From Anaerocolumna sp. AGMB13025 (lineage in GTDB: Bacteria > Bacillota > Clostridia > Lachnospirales > Lachnospiraceae): a stretch of 64,000 nucleotides of DNA. Positions 37,226-46,027 of the stretch are shown piece after piece (position 1 is the stretch's first letter; each line of letters opens with the position of its first letter). Where the stretch lies: positions 368,001 to 432,000 of the forward strand of contig NZ_CP121445.1 of assembly GCF_029689925.1 (NCBI RefSeq), read 5' to 3'. The notes beneath the pieces were generated by a model. The model was given only the letters and a program-made list of their open reading frames with translations. It was not told the DNA's origin and searched no databases. A program made the position numbers and the translations under genes.

Positions 37226-37254
37226 TTGACAATCTTTAAAATATAAAGTATAAT
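37226..37254 (+). promoter_or_regulatory. Consensus promoter for rpsL
   Basis: TTGACA (37226-37231), 17-bp spacer, TATAAT (37249-37254), both hexamers perfect, 100 bp before rpsL. Confidence 0.88.
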
Positions 37255-37354
37255 CAGTAAGCGCGATTTTATATTGCGTCAATGTTTATGTGCATTCAAG
37301 CAAAAACCAACAGCAGCCCAAGTATTTTTAATAATCATCAGGAGGTGAAAATTA

Positions 37355-37774
37355 ATGCCTACATTTAATCAATTAGTAAGAAAAGGTAGAAAGACAGTAG
37401 AAAAGAAATCTACTTCTCCAGCTCTTCAAAAAGGATTTAACTCCTTGAATAAGAGATCAACTGATGTTTCATCACCACAAAAAAGAGGTGTTTGTACAGC
37501 AGTTAGAACAGCTACTCCTAAGAAGCCTAATTCAGCTCTTAGAAAAATTGCCAGAGTTCGTCTTTCTAACGGAATCGAAGTAACAAGCTATATCCCTGGT
37601 GAAGGTCACAACCTTCAGGAGCATAGTGTTGTTCTGATCAGAGGTGGTAGGGTAAAGGATTTACCTGGTACCCGTTATCACATCGTCAGAGGTACACTGG
37701 ATACAGCAGGTGTTGCTAAGAGAAGACAGGCCCGTTCCAAATACGGAGCGAAGAGACCGAAAGCAGGTAAGTAA
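37355..37774 (+). CDS. rpsL: Ribosomal protein S12
   Basis: 139 residues of the decoding centre. The loops that determine streptomycin response ([15 protein letters not shown] and [14 protein letters not shown]) have the usual Lys residues, so no resistance change is seen. ATG 37355 follows AGGAGGTG. It begins the rpsL-rpsG-fusA-tuf order, which here does not follow rpoC directly. Confidence 0.97.
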   Translation: MPTFNQLVRKGRKTVEKKSTSPALQKGFNSLNKRSTDVSSPQKRGVCTAVRTATPKKPNSALRKIARVRLSNGIEVTSYIPGEGHNLQEHSVVLIRGGRVKDLPGTRYHIVRGTLDTAGVAKRRQARSKYGAKRPKAGK

Positions 37775-37938
37775 TATAAAGGTTTTTTTCACTAATCATT
37801 AAGTGCCGGGTTAATTTTTATTTTCAGATTTCGGATAAAATTTTAAGGGTTGCGTTTTATCACCGACGTTTAAGAAACTTGTTTTCAGAAGGACGAATAG
37901 ATTTGAAAGAGAGTTAAACTGTGCGCGAACACAATGAT

Positions 37939-37974
37939 AGTATGGGGAATACCCGTACTGACCCAGACTCTGGG
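37939..37974 (+). promoter_or_regulatory. Twin hairpins in the rpsL-rpsG spacer, possible S7 control site
   Basis: AGTATGGG (37939-37946) pairs with CCCGTACT (37952-37959, one G-U), and CCCAG (37962-37966) pairs with CTGGG (37970-37974). In E. coli, S7 binds the rpsL-rpsG spacer to control translation; the position fits, the sequence match was not tested. The rest of this 271-bp spacer holds nothing else recognised. Confidence 0.4.
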
Positions 37975-38045
37975 GCTATGTGAGTACCGATGAATTAAGA
38001 AAATCTTATTGGATTCCAATAAGGATTATTAAGGAGGGAAGAAAC

Positions 38046-38516
38046 GTGCCACGTAAAGGACATATACAAAAAAGAGATGTATTAGCAGATCCGATTTATA
38101 ACAGCAAGATTGTTACGAAACTTATCAATAACATTATGTTAGATGGTAAGAAAGGTACTGCACAAAAGATCGTATACGGAGCATTTGACAAAGTAGCAGC
38201 TAAAACTGGTAAGGAAGCTATCGAAGTATTCGAAGAAGCTATGAACAATATCATGCCAGTATTAGAAGTTAAAGCAAGACGTATCGGTGGTGCAACATAC
38301 CAGGTACCAATCGAGGTTAGACCGGACAGAAGACAGGCCTTGGCTCTTCGTTGGCTTACACTTTATTCTCGTAAAAGAGGAGAAAAGACAATGGAAGAAA
38401 AATTAGCCAATGAGCTTATGGATGCAGCGAACAATACTGGATCCTCTGTTAAGAAGAAAGAAGATATGCATAAAATGGCGGATGCAAATAAGGCATTTGC
38501 TCATTACCGCTGGTAA
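38046..38516 (+). CDS. rpsG: Ribosomal protein S7
   Basis: 156 residues, the usual length. It starts at GTG 38046 ([20 protein letters not shown]) after GGAGGG (38034-38039); the frame is open 66 bp further upstream without family similarity. The RNA-binding blocks [20 protein letters not shown] and RQALALRWL are intact. It nucleates assembly of the 30S head and may repress its own message. Confidence 0.97.
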   Translation: MPRKGHIQKRDVLADPIYNSKIVTKLINNIMLDGKKGTAQKIVYGAFDKVAAKTGKEAIEVFEEAMNNIMPVLEVKARRIGGATYQVPIEVRPDRRQALALRWLTLYSRKRGEKTMEEKLANELMDAANNTGSSVKKKEDMHKMADANKAFAHYRW

Positions 38517-38544
38517 GAAGACTACAGATAATAGGAAAACTTTT

Positions 38545-38577
38545 GGCAGTGATCGTACTAGGAGTATAATTACTGCC
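38545..38577 (+). other. Hairpin in rpsG-fusA spacer
   Basis: GGCAGTGAT (38545-38553) pairs with ATTACTGCC (38569-38577, one G-U). No T tract follows closely. It may be a processing or stability element between rpsG and fusA. Confidence 0.4.
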
Positions 38578-38694
38578 GTTAGTGGTATATTATCAGAAGC
38601 GGCATTTTTTTGCATTTTACTATGAAATTATTGATATAACCTGTTATCGATTATGATCGAATGGGTGAACCACTTGAATTAAGGAGGAATTTCC

Positions 38695-40815
38695 TTGGCT
38701 GGAAGAGAATATCCATTAGAGAGAACTAGGAACATTGGTATTATGGCTCATATAGATGCTGGTAAGACAACACTTACCGAACGTATCTTATACTATACCG
38801 GTGTAAACTATAAAATCGGTGATACTCACGAAGGAACTGCAACCATGGACTGGATGGAGCAGGAACAGGAAAGAGGTATCACAATTACTTCAGCCGCCAC
38901 AACCTGTCATTGGACTCAGGAATTTGAACATAAGAAAATTCCTGGTGCTTTAGAACATCGTATCAACATTATCGATACACCGGGACACGTTGACTTTACA
39001 GTAGAAGTTGAACGTTCCTTACGTGTACTTGATAGTGCCGTGGGTGTATTCTGTGCTAAGGGCGGTGTTGAACCCCAATCTGAAACAGTATGGCGTCAGG
39101 CTGATAAATATAACGTACCCAGAATGGCCTTTGTTAATAAAATGGACATTTCCGGTGCTGATTTCTACAACGTAGTAAGCATGATCAGAACAAGACTTGG
39201 CAAGACTCCTGTACCGATTCAATTACCAATCGGTAAGGAAGACAGCTTTATCGGTGTTATCGATTTATTTGAAATGAAAGCTTATTATTACAATGATGAT
39301 AAGGGCGAAGATATTTCAATAAAAGAGATTCCGGATGATATGAAGGAATTAGCTGATAAATACAGAGCTGAAATGATCGAATTAATCTGTGAAACAGATG
39401 ATGAATTAATCGAAAAATTCTTAGAAGGTGAAGAACCTACTACAGAAGAATTAAAAGCTGCTCTTAGAAGAGCAACCATAGATGTAAAACTTATCCCTGT
39501 TACCTGCGGTTCCGCATACAGGAATAAGGGCGTTCAAAAGTTACTGGATGCTGTTATTGAATTCATGCCAGCTCCTACTGACATCCCTGATATTAAGGGT
39601 GTTGATGATGATGGTAACGAAGTTCACAGAAGATCTTCTGATGATGAACCTTTCGCAGCATTGGCATTTAAGATTATGGCCGATCCTTTCGTAGGAAAGC
39701 TTGCTTTCTTTAGAGTTTATTCCGGTACATTAAACTCCGGTTCTTATGTACTTAACTCTACAAAAGGAAAGAAAGAACGTGTTGGACGTATCTTACAGAT
39801 GCACGCTAATAAGAGAGAAGACCTTGAAAAAGTATATTCAGGAGATATCGCAGCCGCAGTTGGTTTCAAAATAACCACAACCGGTGATACAATCTGTGAT
39901 GAAAAATCACCTGTTATCCTTGAATCCATGGAATTCCCTGAACCGGTTATCGAAGTTTCTATCGAACCTAAGACAAAAGCCGGACAGGATAAGATGGGTG
40001 AATCTCTTGCAAAACTTGCAGAAGAAGATCCTACATTCAGATGCTATACCAATGAAGAAACTGGTCAGACTATTATTGCAGGTATGGGTGAGCTCCACCT
40101 TGAAATTATCGTAGACAGACTTTTAAGAGAATTCAAAGTAGAAGCTAACGTAGGTGCACCTCAGGTTGCTTACAAGGAAACCTTTACCAAAGCAGTTGAA
40201 GTTGACAGTAAATATGCAAAACAATCCGGTGGTCGTGGACAATACGGACACTGTAAAGTTAAATTCGAGCCTATGGATGCGAATGCAGAGAAGACTTTTG
40301 AATTCTTATCAACCGTTGTCGGTGGTGCTATTCCTAAGGAATACATCCCAGCAGTTGGTGCAGGTATTGAAGAAGCTTCCAAAGCAGGTATTCTTGGCGG
40401 ATATCCGGTTCTTGGTATCAGAGCTACCGTATACGATGGTTCTTACCATGAAGTCGATTCCAACGAAATGGCATTTAAGATTGCCGGTTCCATGGCATTT
40501 AAAGATGCGATGCACAAAGCAGGCGCTGTTCTTCTTGAGCCAATCATGAGAGTAGAAGTAACTGTTCCGGATGATTACATGGGTGATGTTATCGGTGATA
40601 TCAGTTCCCGTCGTGGGCGTATCGAAGGATCCGAAGATATTAACGGAACCAAGTTAATCAGAGGATTCGTTCCGTTGTCTGAAATGTTCGGATATTCAAC
40701 ATCCCTTCGTTCCAGAACACAGGGTCGTGGTGCTTATTCCATGTTCTTCTCAAACTACGAACCAGTTCCTAAGAATGTTCAGGAAAAAGTTCTGGCAGCA
40801 AAAGGCAAAAATTAA
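38695..40815 (+). CDS. fusA: Elongation factor G
   Basis: 706 residues. It starts at TTG 38695 ([20 protein letters not shown]) with AAGGAGGAA (38682-38690) before it. GTPase motifs are [17 protein letters not shown] and NKMD. Domain IV with [15 protein letters not shown] and the C-terminal [10 protein letters not shown] region are present. It drives ribosomal translocation. Its TTG start, rare for so abundant a protein, is supported by the strong ribosome site. Confidence 0.97.
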   Translation: MAGREYPLERTRNIGIMAHIDAGKTTLTERILYYTGVNYKIGDTHEGTATMDWMEQEQERGITITSAATTCHWTQEFEHKKIPGALEHRINIIDTPGHVDFTVEVERSLRVLDSAVGVFCAKGGVEPQSETVWRQADKYNVPRMAFVNKMDISGADFYNVVSMIRTRLGKTPVPIQLPIGKEDSFIGVIDLFEMKAYYYNDDKGEDISIKEIPDDMKELADKYRAEMIELICETDDELIEKFLEGEEPTTEELKAALRRATIDVKLIPVTCGSAYRNKGVQKLLDAVIEFMPAPTDIPDIKGVDDDGNEVHRRSSDDEPFAALAFKIMADPFVGKLAFFRVYSGTLNSGSYVLNSTKGKKERVGRILQMHANKREDLEKVYSGDIAAAVGFKITTTGDTICDEKSPVILESMEFPEPVIEVSIEPKTKAGQDKMGESLAKLAEEDPTFRCYTNEETGQTIIAGMGELHLEIIVDRLLREFKVEANVGAPQVAYKETFTKAVEVDSKYAKQSGGRGQYGHCKVKFEPMDANAEKTFEFLSTVVGGAIPKEYIPAVGAGIEEASKAGILGGYPVLGIRATVYDGSYHEVDSNEMAFKIAGSMAFKDAMHKAGAVLLEPIMRVEVTVPDDYMGDVIGDISSRRGRIEGSEDINGTKLIRGFVPLSEMFGYSTSLRSRTQGRGAYSMFFSNYEPVPKNVQEKVLAAKGKN

Positions 40816-40834
40816 TCTTAAAAACCAGCCAATT

Positions 40835-40860
40835 CACAATGGTTCGTAAGAGCCATTGTG
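40835..40860 (+). other. Hairpin after fusA
   Basis: CACAATGG (40835-40842) pairs with CCATTGTG (40853-40860) over a 10-nt loop. No U tract follows, so it may stabilise the fusA 3' end; read-through to tuf is possible. Confidence 0.4.
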
Positions 40861-40941
40861 ACTGGTATAGTAAAGGTAATGATTTATTATTAGTTTAAAA
40901 TGAATAATGCACAAAAACTTTGTGTGATTCATTAATTTAGC

Positions 40942-40970
40942 TTGAAAATATTTCTAAATTGAAATATAAT
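40942..40970 (+). promoter_or_regulatory. Promoter for tuf
   Basis: TTGAAA (40942-40947), 17-bp spacer, TATAAT (40965-40970), giving a leader of about 100 nt. Confidence 0.78.
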
Positions 40971-40994
40971 TAGGCATATAAGACAAACCCAATA

Positions 40995-41045
40995 GCCCAA
41001 AATGGGCAATGCCTTAAAAGGCAATGCAAATAAGCACATGCTTAT
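40995..41045 (+). promoter_or_regulatory. Three small hairpins in the tuf leader
   Basis: Three perfect hairpins follow one another: GCCCA/TGGGC (40995-41007), TGCCTT/AAGGCA (41010-41023) and ATAAGC/GCTTAT (41030-41045). They sit between the tuf promoter and its ribosome site. Their role is unknown; message stability or translation control is possible. Confidence 0.5.
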
Positions 41046-41078
41046 CAAGAGCATTTATTTAAAGGAGGACTTTATAAA

Positions 41079-42272
41079 ATGGCTAAAGCTAAGTTCGAAA
41101 GAAACAAACCACATTGTAATATCGGAACCATTGGTCACGTAGATCATGGTAAAACTACATTAACAGCTGCAATTACTAAAACTCTTCATGAAAGATTAGG
41201 AACTGGCCAGGCAGTAGCATTCGACCAGATCGATAAGGCTCCGGAAGAAAGAGAAAGAGGTATCACTATCTCTACAGCTCACGTTGAGTATGAATCAAAG
41301 AACAGACATTATGCTCACGTTGACTGCCCAGGACATGCCGATTACGTTAAGAACATGATTACAGGAGCTGCTCAGATGGATGGAGCTATCCTTGTTGTTG
41401 CTGCTACAGACGGTGTTATGGCTCAGACAAAAGAGCACATCTTATTATCCCGTCAGGTAGGTGTTCCTTACATCGTTGTATTCATGAACAAATGTGATAT
41501 GGTTGATGATCCAGAACTTCTTGAATTAGTTGAAATGGAAATCAGAGACTTATTAACTGAATATGAATTCCCTGGCGATGATACACCTATCATCCAAGGT
41601 TCTGCTCTTAAAGCTCTTGAAGATCCTTCAAGCGAATGGGGAGATAAAATCATCGAATTATTCGACGCTGTTGACTCCTGGATTCCTGATCCTCAGAGAG
41701 AAACAGATAAACCTTTCTTAATGCCAGTTGAAGACGTTTTCTCCATCACAGGTCGTGGTACTGTTGCTACAGGCCGTGTTGAACGTGGTGTTCTTCATGT
41801 ATCTGAAGAAGTTGAAATCGTTGGTATTAAAGAAGAAACTCGTAAAGTAGTTGTAACTGGTATCGAAATGTTCCGTAAACTTCTTGATGAAGCTCAGGCT
41901 GGTGATAACATTGGTGCACTTTTACGTGGTGTTCAGAGAAACGAAATCGAAAGAGGACAGGTTCTTTGCAAACCAGGTACAATCAAATGCCACAAGAAAT
42001 TTACAGCTCAGGTTTACGTATTAACTAAAGATGAAGGTGGACGTCATACTCCTTTCTTCAACAACTACAGACCTCAGTTCTATTTCAGAACAACTGACGT
42101 TACTGGTGTTTGCAACCTTCCAGAAGGTACAGAAATGTGCATGCCTGGCGATAACATCGAAATGTCTATCGAATTAATTCATCCTATCGCTATGGAGCAA
42201 GGTTTAGGCTTCGCTATCCGTGAAGGTGGTAGAACAGTTGGTTCCGGTAAAGTTGCTACAATCATTGCTTAA
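41079..42272 (+). CDS. tuf: Elongation factor Tu
   Basis: 397 residues. It delivers aminoacyl-tRNA to the ribosome. GTPase motifs are [17 protein letters not shown] and NKCD; the effector region [10 protein letters not shown] is intact. AAAGGAGGA precedes ATG 41079. It has its own promoter and a strong terminator, so it is expressed both with and independently of fusA. Confidence 0.98.
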   Translation: MAKAKFERNKPHCNIGTIGHVDHGKTTLTAAITKTLHERLGTGQAVAFDQIDKAPEERERGITISTAHVEYESKNRHYAHVDCPGHADYVKNMITGAAQMDGAILVVAATDGVMAQTKEHILLSRQVGVPYIVVFMNKCDMVDDPELLELVEMEIRDLLTEYEFPGDDTPIIQGSALKALEDPSSEWGDKIIELFDAVDSWIPDPQRETDKPFLMPVEDVFSITGRGTVATGRVERGVLHVSEEVEIVGIKEETRKVVVTGIEMFRKLLDEAQAGDNIGALLRGVQRNEIERGQVLCKPGTIKCHKKFTAQVYVLTKDEGGRHTPFFNNYRPQFYFRTTDVTGVCNLPEGTEMCMPGDNIEMSIELIHPIAMEQGLGFAIREGGRTVGSGKVATIIA

Positions 42273-42280
42273 TTAAATAT

Positions 42281-42323
42281 GAGCCTAGACCCTTAGACTT
42301 ACTGGGTTTAGGCTCTTTTTTTT
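42281..42323 (+). terminator. Terminator after tuf
   Basis: A 12-bp stem GAGCCTAGACCC (42281-42292) with GGGTTTAGGCTC (42304-42315, one G-U), followed by eight T. Confidence 0.9.
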
Positions 42324-42537
42324 ATTTCTCTTGATTCTGCTTCTTGCAGATATAAGTTTTCATCCGTATAACAGACACATATACCAATCTTGTCTTATAC
42401 AAATAATCAAACACTTAGAAGATATACCTGGTGTTGGAAAAAACAGTTGATTCTTTTAGTTTTACACCAGCCTAAAATCTCAATTCTTAATTCTTTCTTA
42501 AAAATAGCTCAAATCCTCATTTTTTAAAAAATTTCCT

Positions 42538-42566
42538 TTGAATTATTCCAAAAATATGTATATAAT
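42538..42566 (+). promoter_or_regulatory. Promoter for mbl operon
   Basis: TTGAAT (42538-42543), 17-bp spacer, TATAAT (42561-42566), about 180 bp before mbl. In the rest of the 471-bp tuf-mbl spacer only a CTGGTGT/ACACCAG pair (42428-42434 with 42464-42470) was seen, and no gene. Confidence 0.65.
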
Positions 42567-42743
42567 ATAATCAAGTATGTTTAATTGACAGCGTATTGGA
42601 AAAAATTAGATTATACAATACAGAGTATAGACGAAGTATGCTTTAAACAGAGCATTGTACAAAAGGATAGAATAAAGTCCGGGGCAGCTTAAATGGTACA
42701 AGTCCCCAGACAGAATATAGCTGGTAAGTGAAAGGAGATAATT

Positions 42744-43733
42744 ATGTTAGGCAGTGACATTGGAATTGATTTAGGAACAGCAAGTGTTTTGGTTTATATA
42801 AAAGGTAAAGGTGTAGTGTTAAAGGAGCCGTCAGTAGTTGCCTTTGACAGGGATACCAATAAAATAAAAGCAATTGGGGAAGAAGCCAGATTAATGCTTG
42901 GTAGAACTCCAGGTAATATTGTAGCAGTCCGTCCATTGAGACAGGGTGTTATTTCTGATTATACCGTAACAGAGAAGATGCTTAAATACTTTATTCAAAA
43001 AGCAGTCGGTAAACAACGTTTTCGTAAACCAAGAATCAGCGTATGTGTGCCCAGCGGCGTAACAGAAGTTGAGAAAAAGGCTGTTGAAGATGCAACTTAC
43101 CAGGCAGGTGCCAGAGAGGTAGCAATCATTGAAGAACCAATTGCAGCGGCTATCGGTGCAGGTATCGATATCTCCAGACCTTGCGGTAACATGATTGTAG
43201 ATATCGGCGGAGGTACATCAGATATCGCAGTAATCTCTTTAGGCGGTACAGTAGTAAGTACATCTATTAAAATTGCCGGAGATGATTTTGATGAAGCAAT
43301 TGTAAGATATATGCGTAAGAAACATAATCTTTTAATCGGTGAAAGAACCGCGGAAGACATAAAAATTAAAATTGGATCTGCTTACAAAAGACCGGAAGTA
43401 GTGACTATGGATGTAAGAGGACGTAATCTAGTTACCGGACTTCCTAAAACCATAACCGTAACTTCTGATGAAACGGAAGAAGCTTTAAAAGAAACAACTT
43501 CCCAAATTGTAGAAGCCGTACACAGTGTTCTGGAAAAGACCCCTCCGGAATTAGCAGCAGATATTGCAGACCGTGGTATCGTTTTAACCGGTGGTGGCTG
43601 CTTATTATATGGTTTGGAAGAATTAATCGAATCCAAAACTGGTATCAATACCATGACTGCCGAAGATCCTATGACAGCAGTAGCAATTGGTACAGGAAAA
43701 TTCGTAGAGTTCTTAAGTGGAAAGAGAGATTAG
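42744..43733 (+). CDS. mbl: MreB-family actin homologue (Mbl)
   Basis: 329 residues of the bacterial actin fold that guides side-wall peptidoglycan synthesis. ATP-site motifs are IGIDLGTASVLVY, VDIGGGTSDIAVI and VLTGGGCLLYG. It is called Mbl because it is followed by the two flagellar rod genes flhO and flhP, the same order as in Bacillus. AAGGAGAT precedes ATG 42744. No mreC or mreD is adjacent. Confidence 0.9.
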   Translation: MLGSDIGIDLGTASVLVYIKGKGVVLKEPSVVAFDRDTNKIKAIGEEARLMLGRTPGNIVAVRPLRQGVISDYTVTEKMLKYFIQKAVGKQRFRKPRISVCVPSGVTEVEKKAVEDATYQAGAREVAIIEEPIAAAIGAGIDISRPCGNMIVDIGGGTSDIAVISLGGTVVSTSIKIAGDDFDEAIVRYMRKKHNLLIGERTAEDIKIKIGSAYKRPEVVTMDVRGRNLVTGLPKTITVTSDETEEALKETTSQIVEAVHSVLEKTPPELAADIADRGIVLTGGGCLLYGLEELIESKTGINTMTAEDPMTAVAIGTGKFVEFLSGKRD

Positions 43734-43807
43734 CCGATATATAGATAGTGACTTGAAATTTGAACAACCTTTTTATACCCTGGCAACGGGAAGGATAGGA
43801 GTAAAAT

Positions 43808-44581
43808 ATGGTAAGAGGTCTATATACAGCTTGGACAGGAATGGCAAATGAGCAAAAGAGATTAGATATCATCTCTAATAATCTGGCCAATGCGGCGACA
43901 GTAGGATATAAAAAAGACAGTGTTACCAACCAATCATTTAATGATTTTCTCACTTTAAAGATCAAGGACTCTTCGGAAGGCTACAATGACAGACCCATAG
44001 GCACAATGAACCTGGGGGTAAAATTGGGTGAAACCTATACGGATTATAAACAGGGATCTTTAAGAGAAACCGGTAATACATTTGACCTTGCAATTGAAGG
44101 CAAAGGTTTTTTTAAGATCGCTACGAAAGATGAGAATGGTAATGAGGTTACGAAATACACCAGAGATGGTTCCTTTACAAGAAATCAGGACGGTAAAATA
44201 GTGGATGTCAATGGGAACTCTCTAATGGGTGAAAGCGGAGAAATCACAATCCCTGTGGATGCCGGTAATATTGCCATAGATACAGATGGTTCCATTTATG
44301 CCGATGGAGTTTATGTAGATAAGATTACAACAACGGACTTTGAGGATTATAATTACCTCAAAAAACAGGGTGACAGTATGTATGTGCCTGTTGAAGGTGC
44401 TACCACAGTGAATGGAACGGCAGCCATTAGACAGGGTTATACAGAACAATCCAATGTTAATGTTATTTCAGAGATGATTGATATGATAGCTGTTAGCAGA
44501 GCATATGAGGCAAATCAGAAGGTAATCCAGACAGTAGACGGTACTTTAGACCTTGCGGCTAATTCAGTCGGCAAGATTTGA
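43808..44581 (+). CDS. flhO: Flagellar rod protein FlhO/FlgF-like
   Basis: 257 residues. The N-terminal flagellar rod signature is LDIISNNLANAATVGYKKDS, and the C-terminal block SEMIDMIAVSRAYEANQKVI is typical of FlgF/FlgG proteins. It forms part of the flagellar distal or proximal rod. It is the first of three flagellar genes after mbl; spacing to flhP is 35 bp. GGATAGGAG precedes the ATG. Confidence 0.92.
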   Translation: MVRGLYTAWTGMANEQKRLDIISNNLANAATVGYKKDSVTNQSFNDFLTLKIKDSSEGYNDRPIGTMNLGVKLGETYTDYKQGSLRETGNTFDLAIEGKGFFKIATKDENGNEVTKYTRDGSFTRNQDGKIVDVNGNSLMGESGEITIPVDAGNIAIDTDGSIYADGVYVDKITTTDFEDYNYLKKQGDSMYVPVEGATTVNGTAAIRQGYTEQSNVNVISEMIDMIAVSRAYEANQKVIQTVDGTLDLAANSVGKI

Positions 44582-44616
44582 TAATAAAGCAATAACAAAA
44601 GAAAGGATGTAAGCCT

Positions 44617-45426
44617 ATGATGCGTTCATTGTGGACAGCTGCTACTGGTATGATATCACAGCAAACCAATGTTGATACCATTTCCAATAACTTAGCTAAT
44701 ATTAATACCACCGGATACAAAAAAGAAAGTGTCCAATTCAAATCGTTGTTATATCAGACATTGCAGGAGAAATCCACCAATGCCGACGGAACTGAAAAGC
44801 CGGTTGGAATACAGACCGGACTCGGTGTAAGAAATTCTGCTATTGTATCTCAATTTACTCAGGGAACTACCCAGCAAACCGGTAATGACTATGATTTCGC
44901 TATTCAGGGCAATGGTTTTTTCCGTGTTCAGACTGCTGATGGTAGTATAGGATATACAAGAAATGGTTCTTTTGGTTTATCTATGGGAACCAATGGTCTT
45001 ATGTTAGCTACTTCCGAAGGATATCCGGTGTTGGATACGACGGGTGCACCGATTATCTTTGATCCTGATATCGATGCCCAATCAATAAAAATTGATGAGA
45101 GTGGCAATATTGAATATCCCGATGAGAATGGGAATACAAAGAGTGTCCAGATAAGTCTTGTCCAGTTTAATAATCCTGCCGGACTTGAAAAAACTGCTGA
45201 CAGTATCTTAAAGGATACACCTGCCTCCGGGACTCCAAGACTTGAGTCCGAAGATGCTAATCTTAAGAAAAGTGTTATTAAAAAAGGATATCTGGAAGGC
45301 TCCAATGTACAGGCTGTGAATGAGATGGTGGATTTAATTGTTGCTCAAAGAGCTTACGAGATGAATTCAAAGACAATAACAGCAGCAGATGAAATGCTGC
45401 AGCAGGCTAATAATTTACGCAGATAA
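44617..45426 (+). CDS. flhP: Flagellar rod protein FlhP/FlgG-like
   Basis: 269 residues, paralogous to the gene upstream. It begins MMRSLWTAATGMISQQTNVD and continues with TISNNLANINTTGYKK; the C terminus has NEMVDLIVAQRAYEMNSKTI. It is the distal-rod protein FlgG type. The gene order mbl-flhO-flhP matches Bacillus. GAAAGGATG precedes the ATG. Confidence 0.93.
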   Translation: MMRSLWTAATGMISQQTNVDTISNNLANINTTGYKKESVQFKSLLYQTLQEKSTNADGTEKPVGIQTGLGVRNSAIVSQFTQGTTQQTGNDYDFAIQGNGFFRVQTADGSIGYTRNGSFGLSMGTNGLMLATSEGYPVLDTTGAPIIFDPDIDAQSIKIDESGNIEYPDENGNTKSVQISLVQFNNPAGLEKTADSILKDTPASGTPRLESEDANLKKSVIKKGYLEGSNVQAVNEMVDLIVAQRAYEMNSKTITAADEMLQQANNLRR

Positions 45427-45444
45427 TGAGGAGGTAAGAAGTTT

Positions 45445-45780
45445 ATGAGCATAGCAATCGGTAATGATCCTTTATTTGGCATGGACAAAACCACACTGAA
45501 TACCTCAGCTAAGACAAATAAACTGGAAGATAAATTAAAGGATAATTTTGATAATTCTTCTGACAAAGAGTTGATGGATGTCTGCAAAAGTTTTGAGTCC
45601 TATTTCATTGAGCAGATGTTTAAAGAGATGAAAAAAACAGTACCTGATAATGGGGAAAAAAATGAATATCTGAATTATTTTGGAGACATGCTTACGGAAC
45701 AATATGCTGACGATGCGACGGAAACCGGAAGTTTAGGCATAGCTCAAATGCTCTATGAATCCATGAAGAGAAATAAATAA
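45445..45780 (+). CDS. FlgJ-like rod-binding protein
   Basis: 111 residues. The rod-binding block is VCKSFESYFIEQMFKEMKKT, followed by YFGDMLTEQYADDATETGSL and GIAQMLYESM. This is the N-terminal domain of FlgJ alone, with no muramidase domain, as in many Firmicutes; another hydrolase must open the wall for the rod. It is 18 bp after flhP with GAGGAGGTAAG as ribosome site, so it belongs to the same operon. Confidence 0.88.
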   Translation: MSIAIGNDPLFGMDKTTLNTSAKTNKLEDKLKDNFDNSSDKELMDVCKSFESYFIEQMFKEMKKTVPDNGEKNEYLNYFGDMLTEQYADDATETGSLGIAQMLYESMKRNK

Positions 45781-45815
45781 AGATACATAACACGTCCCAG
45801 ATTAGAGATTTAATT

Positions 45816-45927
45816 ACGCCTAGAGAATTTGACTGACCCGAATCTATAAGATTACTTGTAATATAGATGCCTTATGAAAAGGTACTGTGTTACGCTAGAT
45901 TAGGGTTTTAGCACTCCTTCTAGGCGT
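45816..45927 (+). ncRNA. Candidate structured RNA between flgJ-like gene and recD2
   Basis: ACGCCTAGA (45816-45824) and TCTAGGCGT (45919-45927) form a perfect closing stem. Inside, ATCTAT-AG-ATTAC-TT-GTAAT-ATAGAT (45842-45868) makes a hairpin. An alternative pairing, CCCGAATCTA (45837-45846) with TAGATTAGGG (45896-45905), would exclude it. I did not recognise a known riboswitch family. It could also be a complex 3' end. Confidence 0.4.
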
Positions 45928-46027
45928 TATTATTACTGTTTGGGGCGATGTTTTATTTAAAAGGTATTTCTCAGCACGCAAGTTTGCTGTGGCTGCTTAA
46001 AGGCCTGACAAGGAGGTGGTAAATAAA

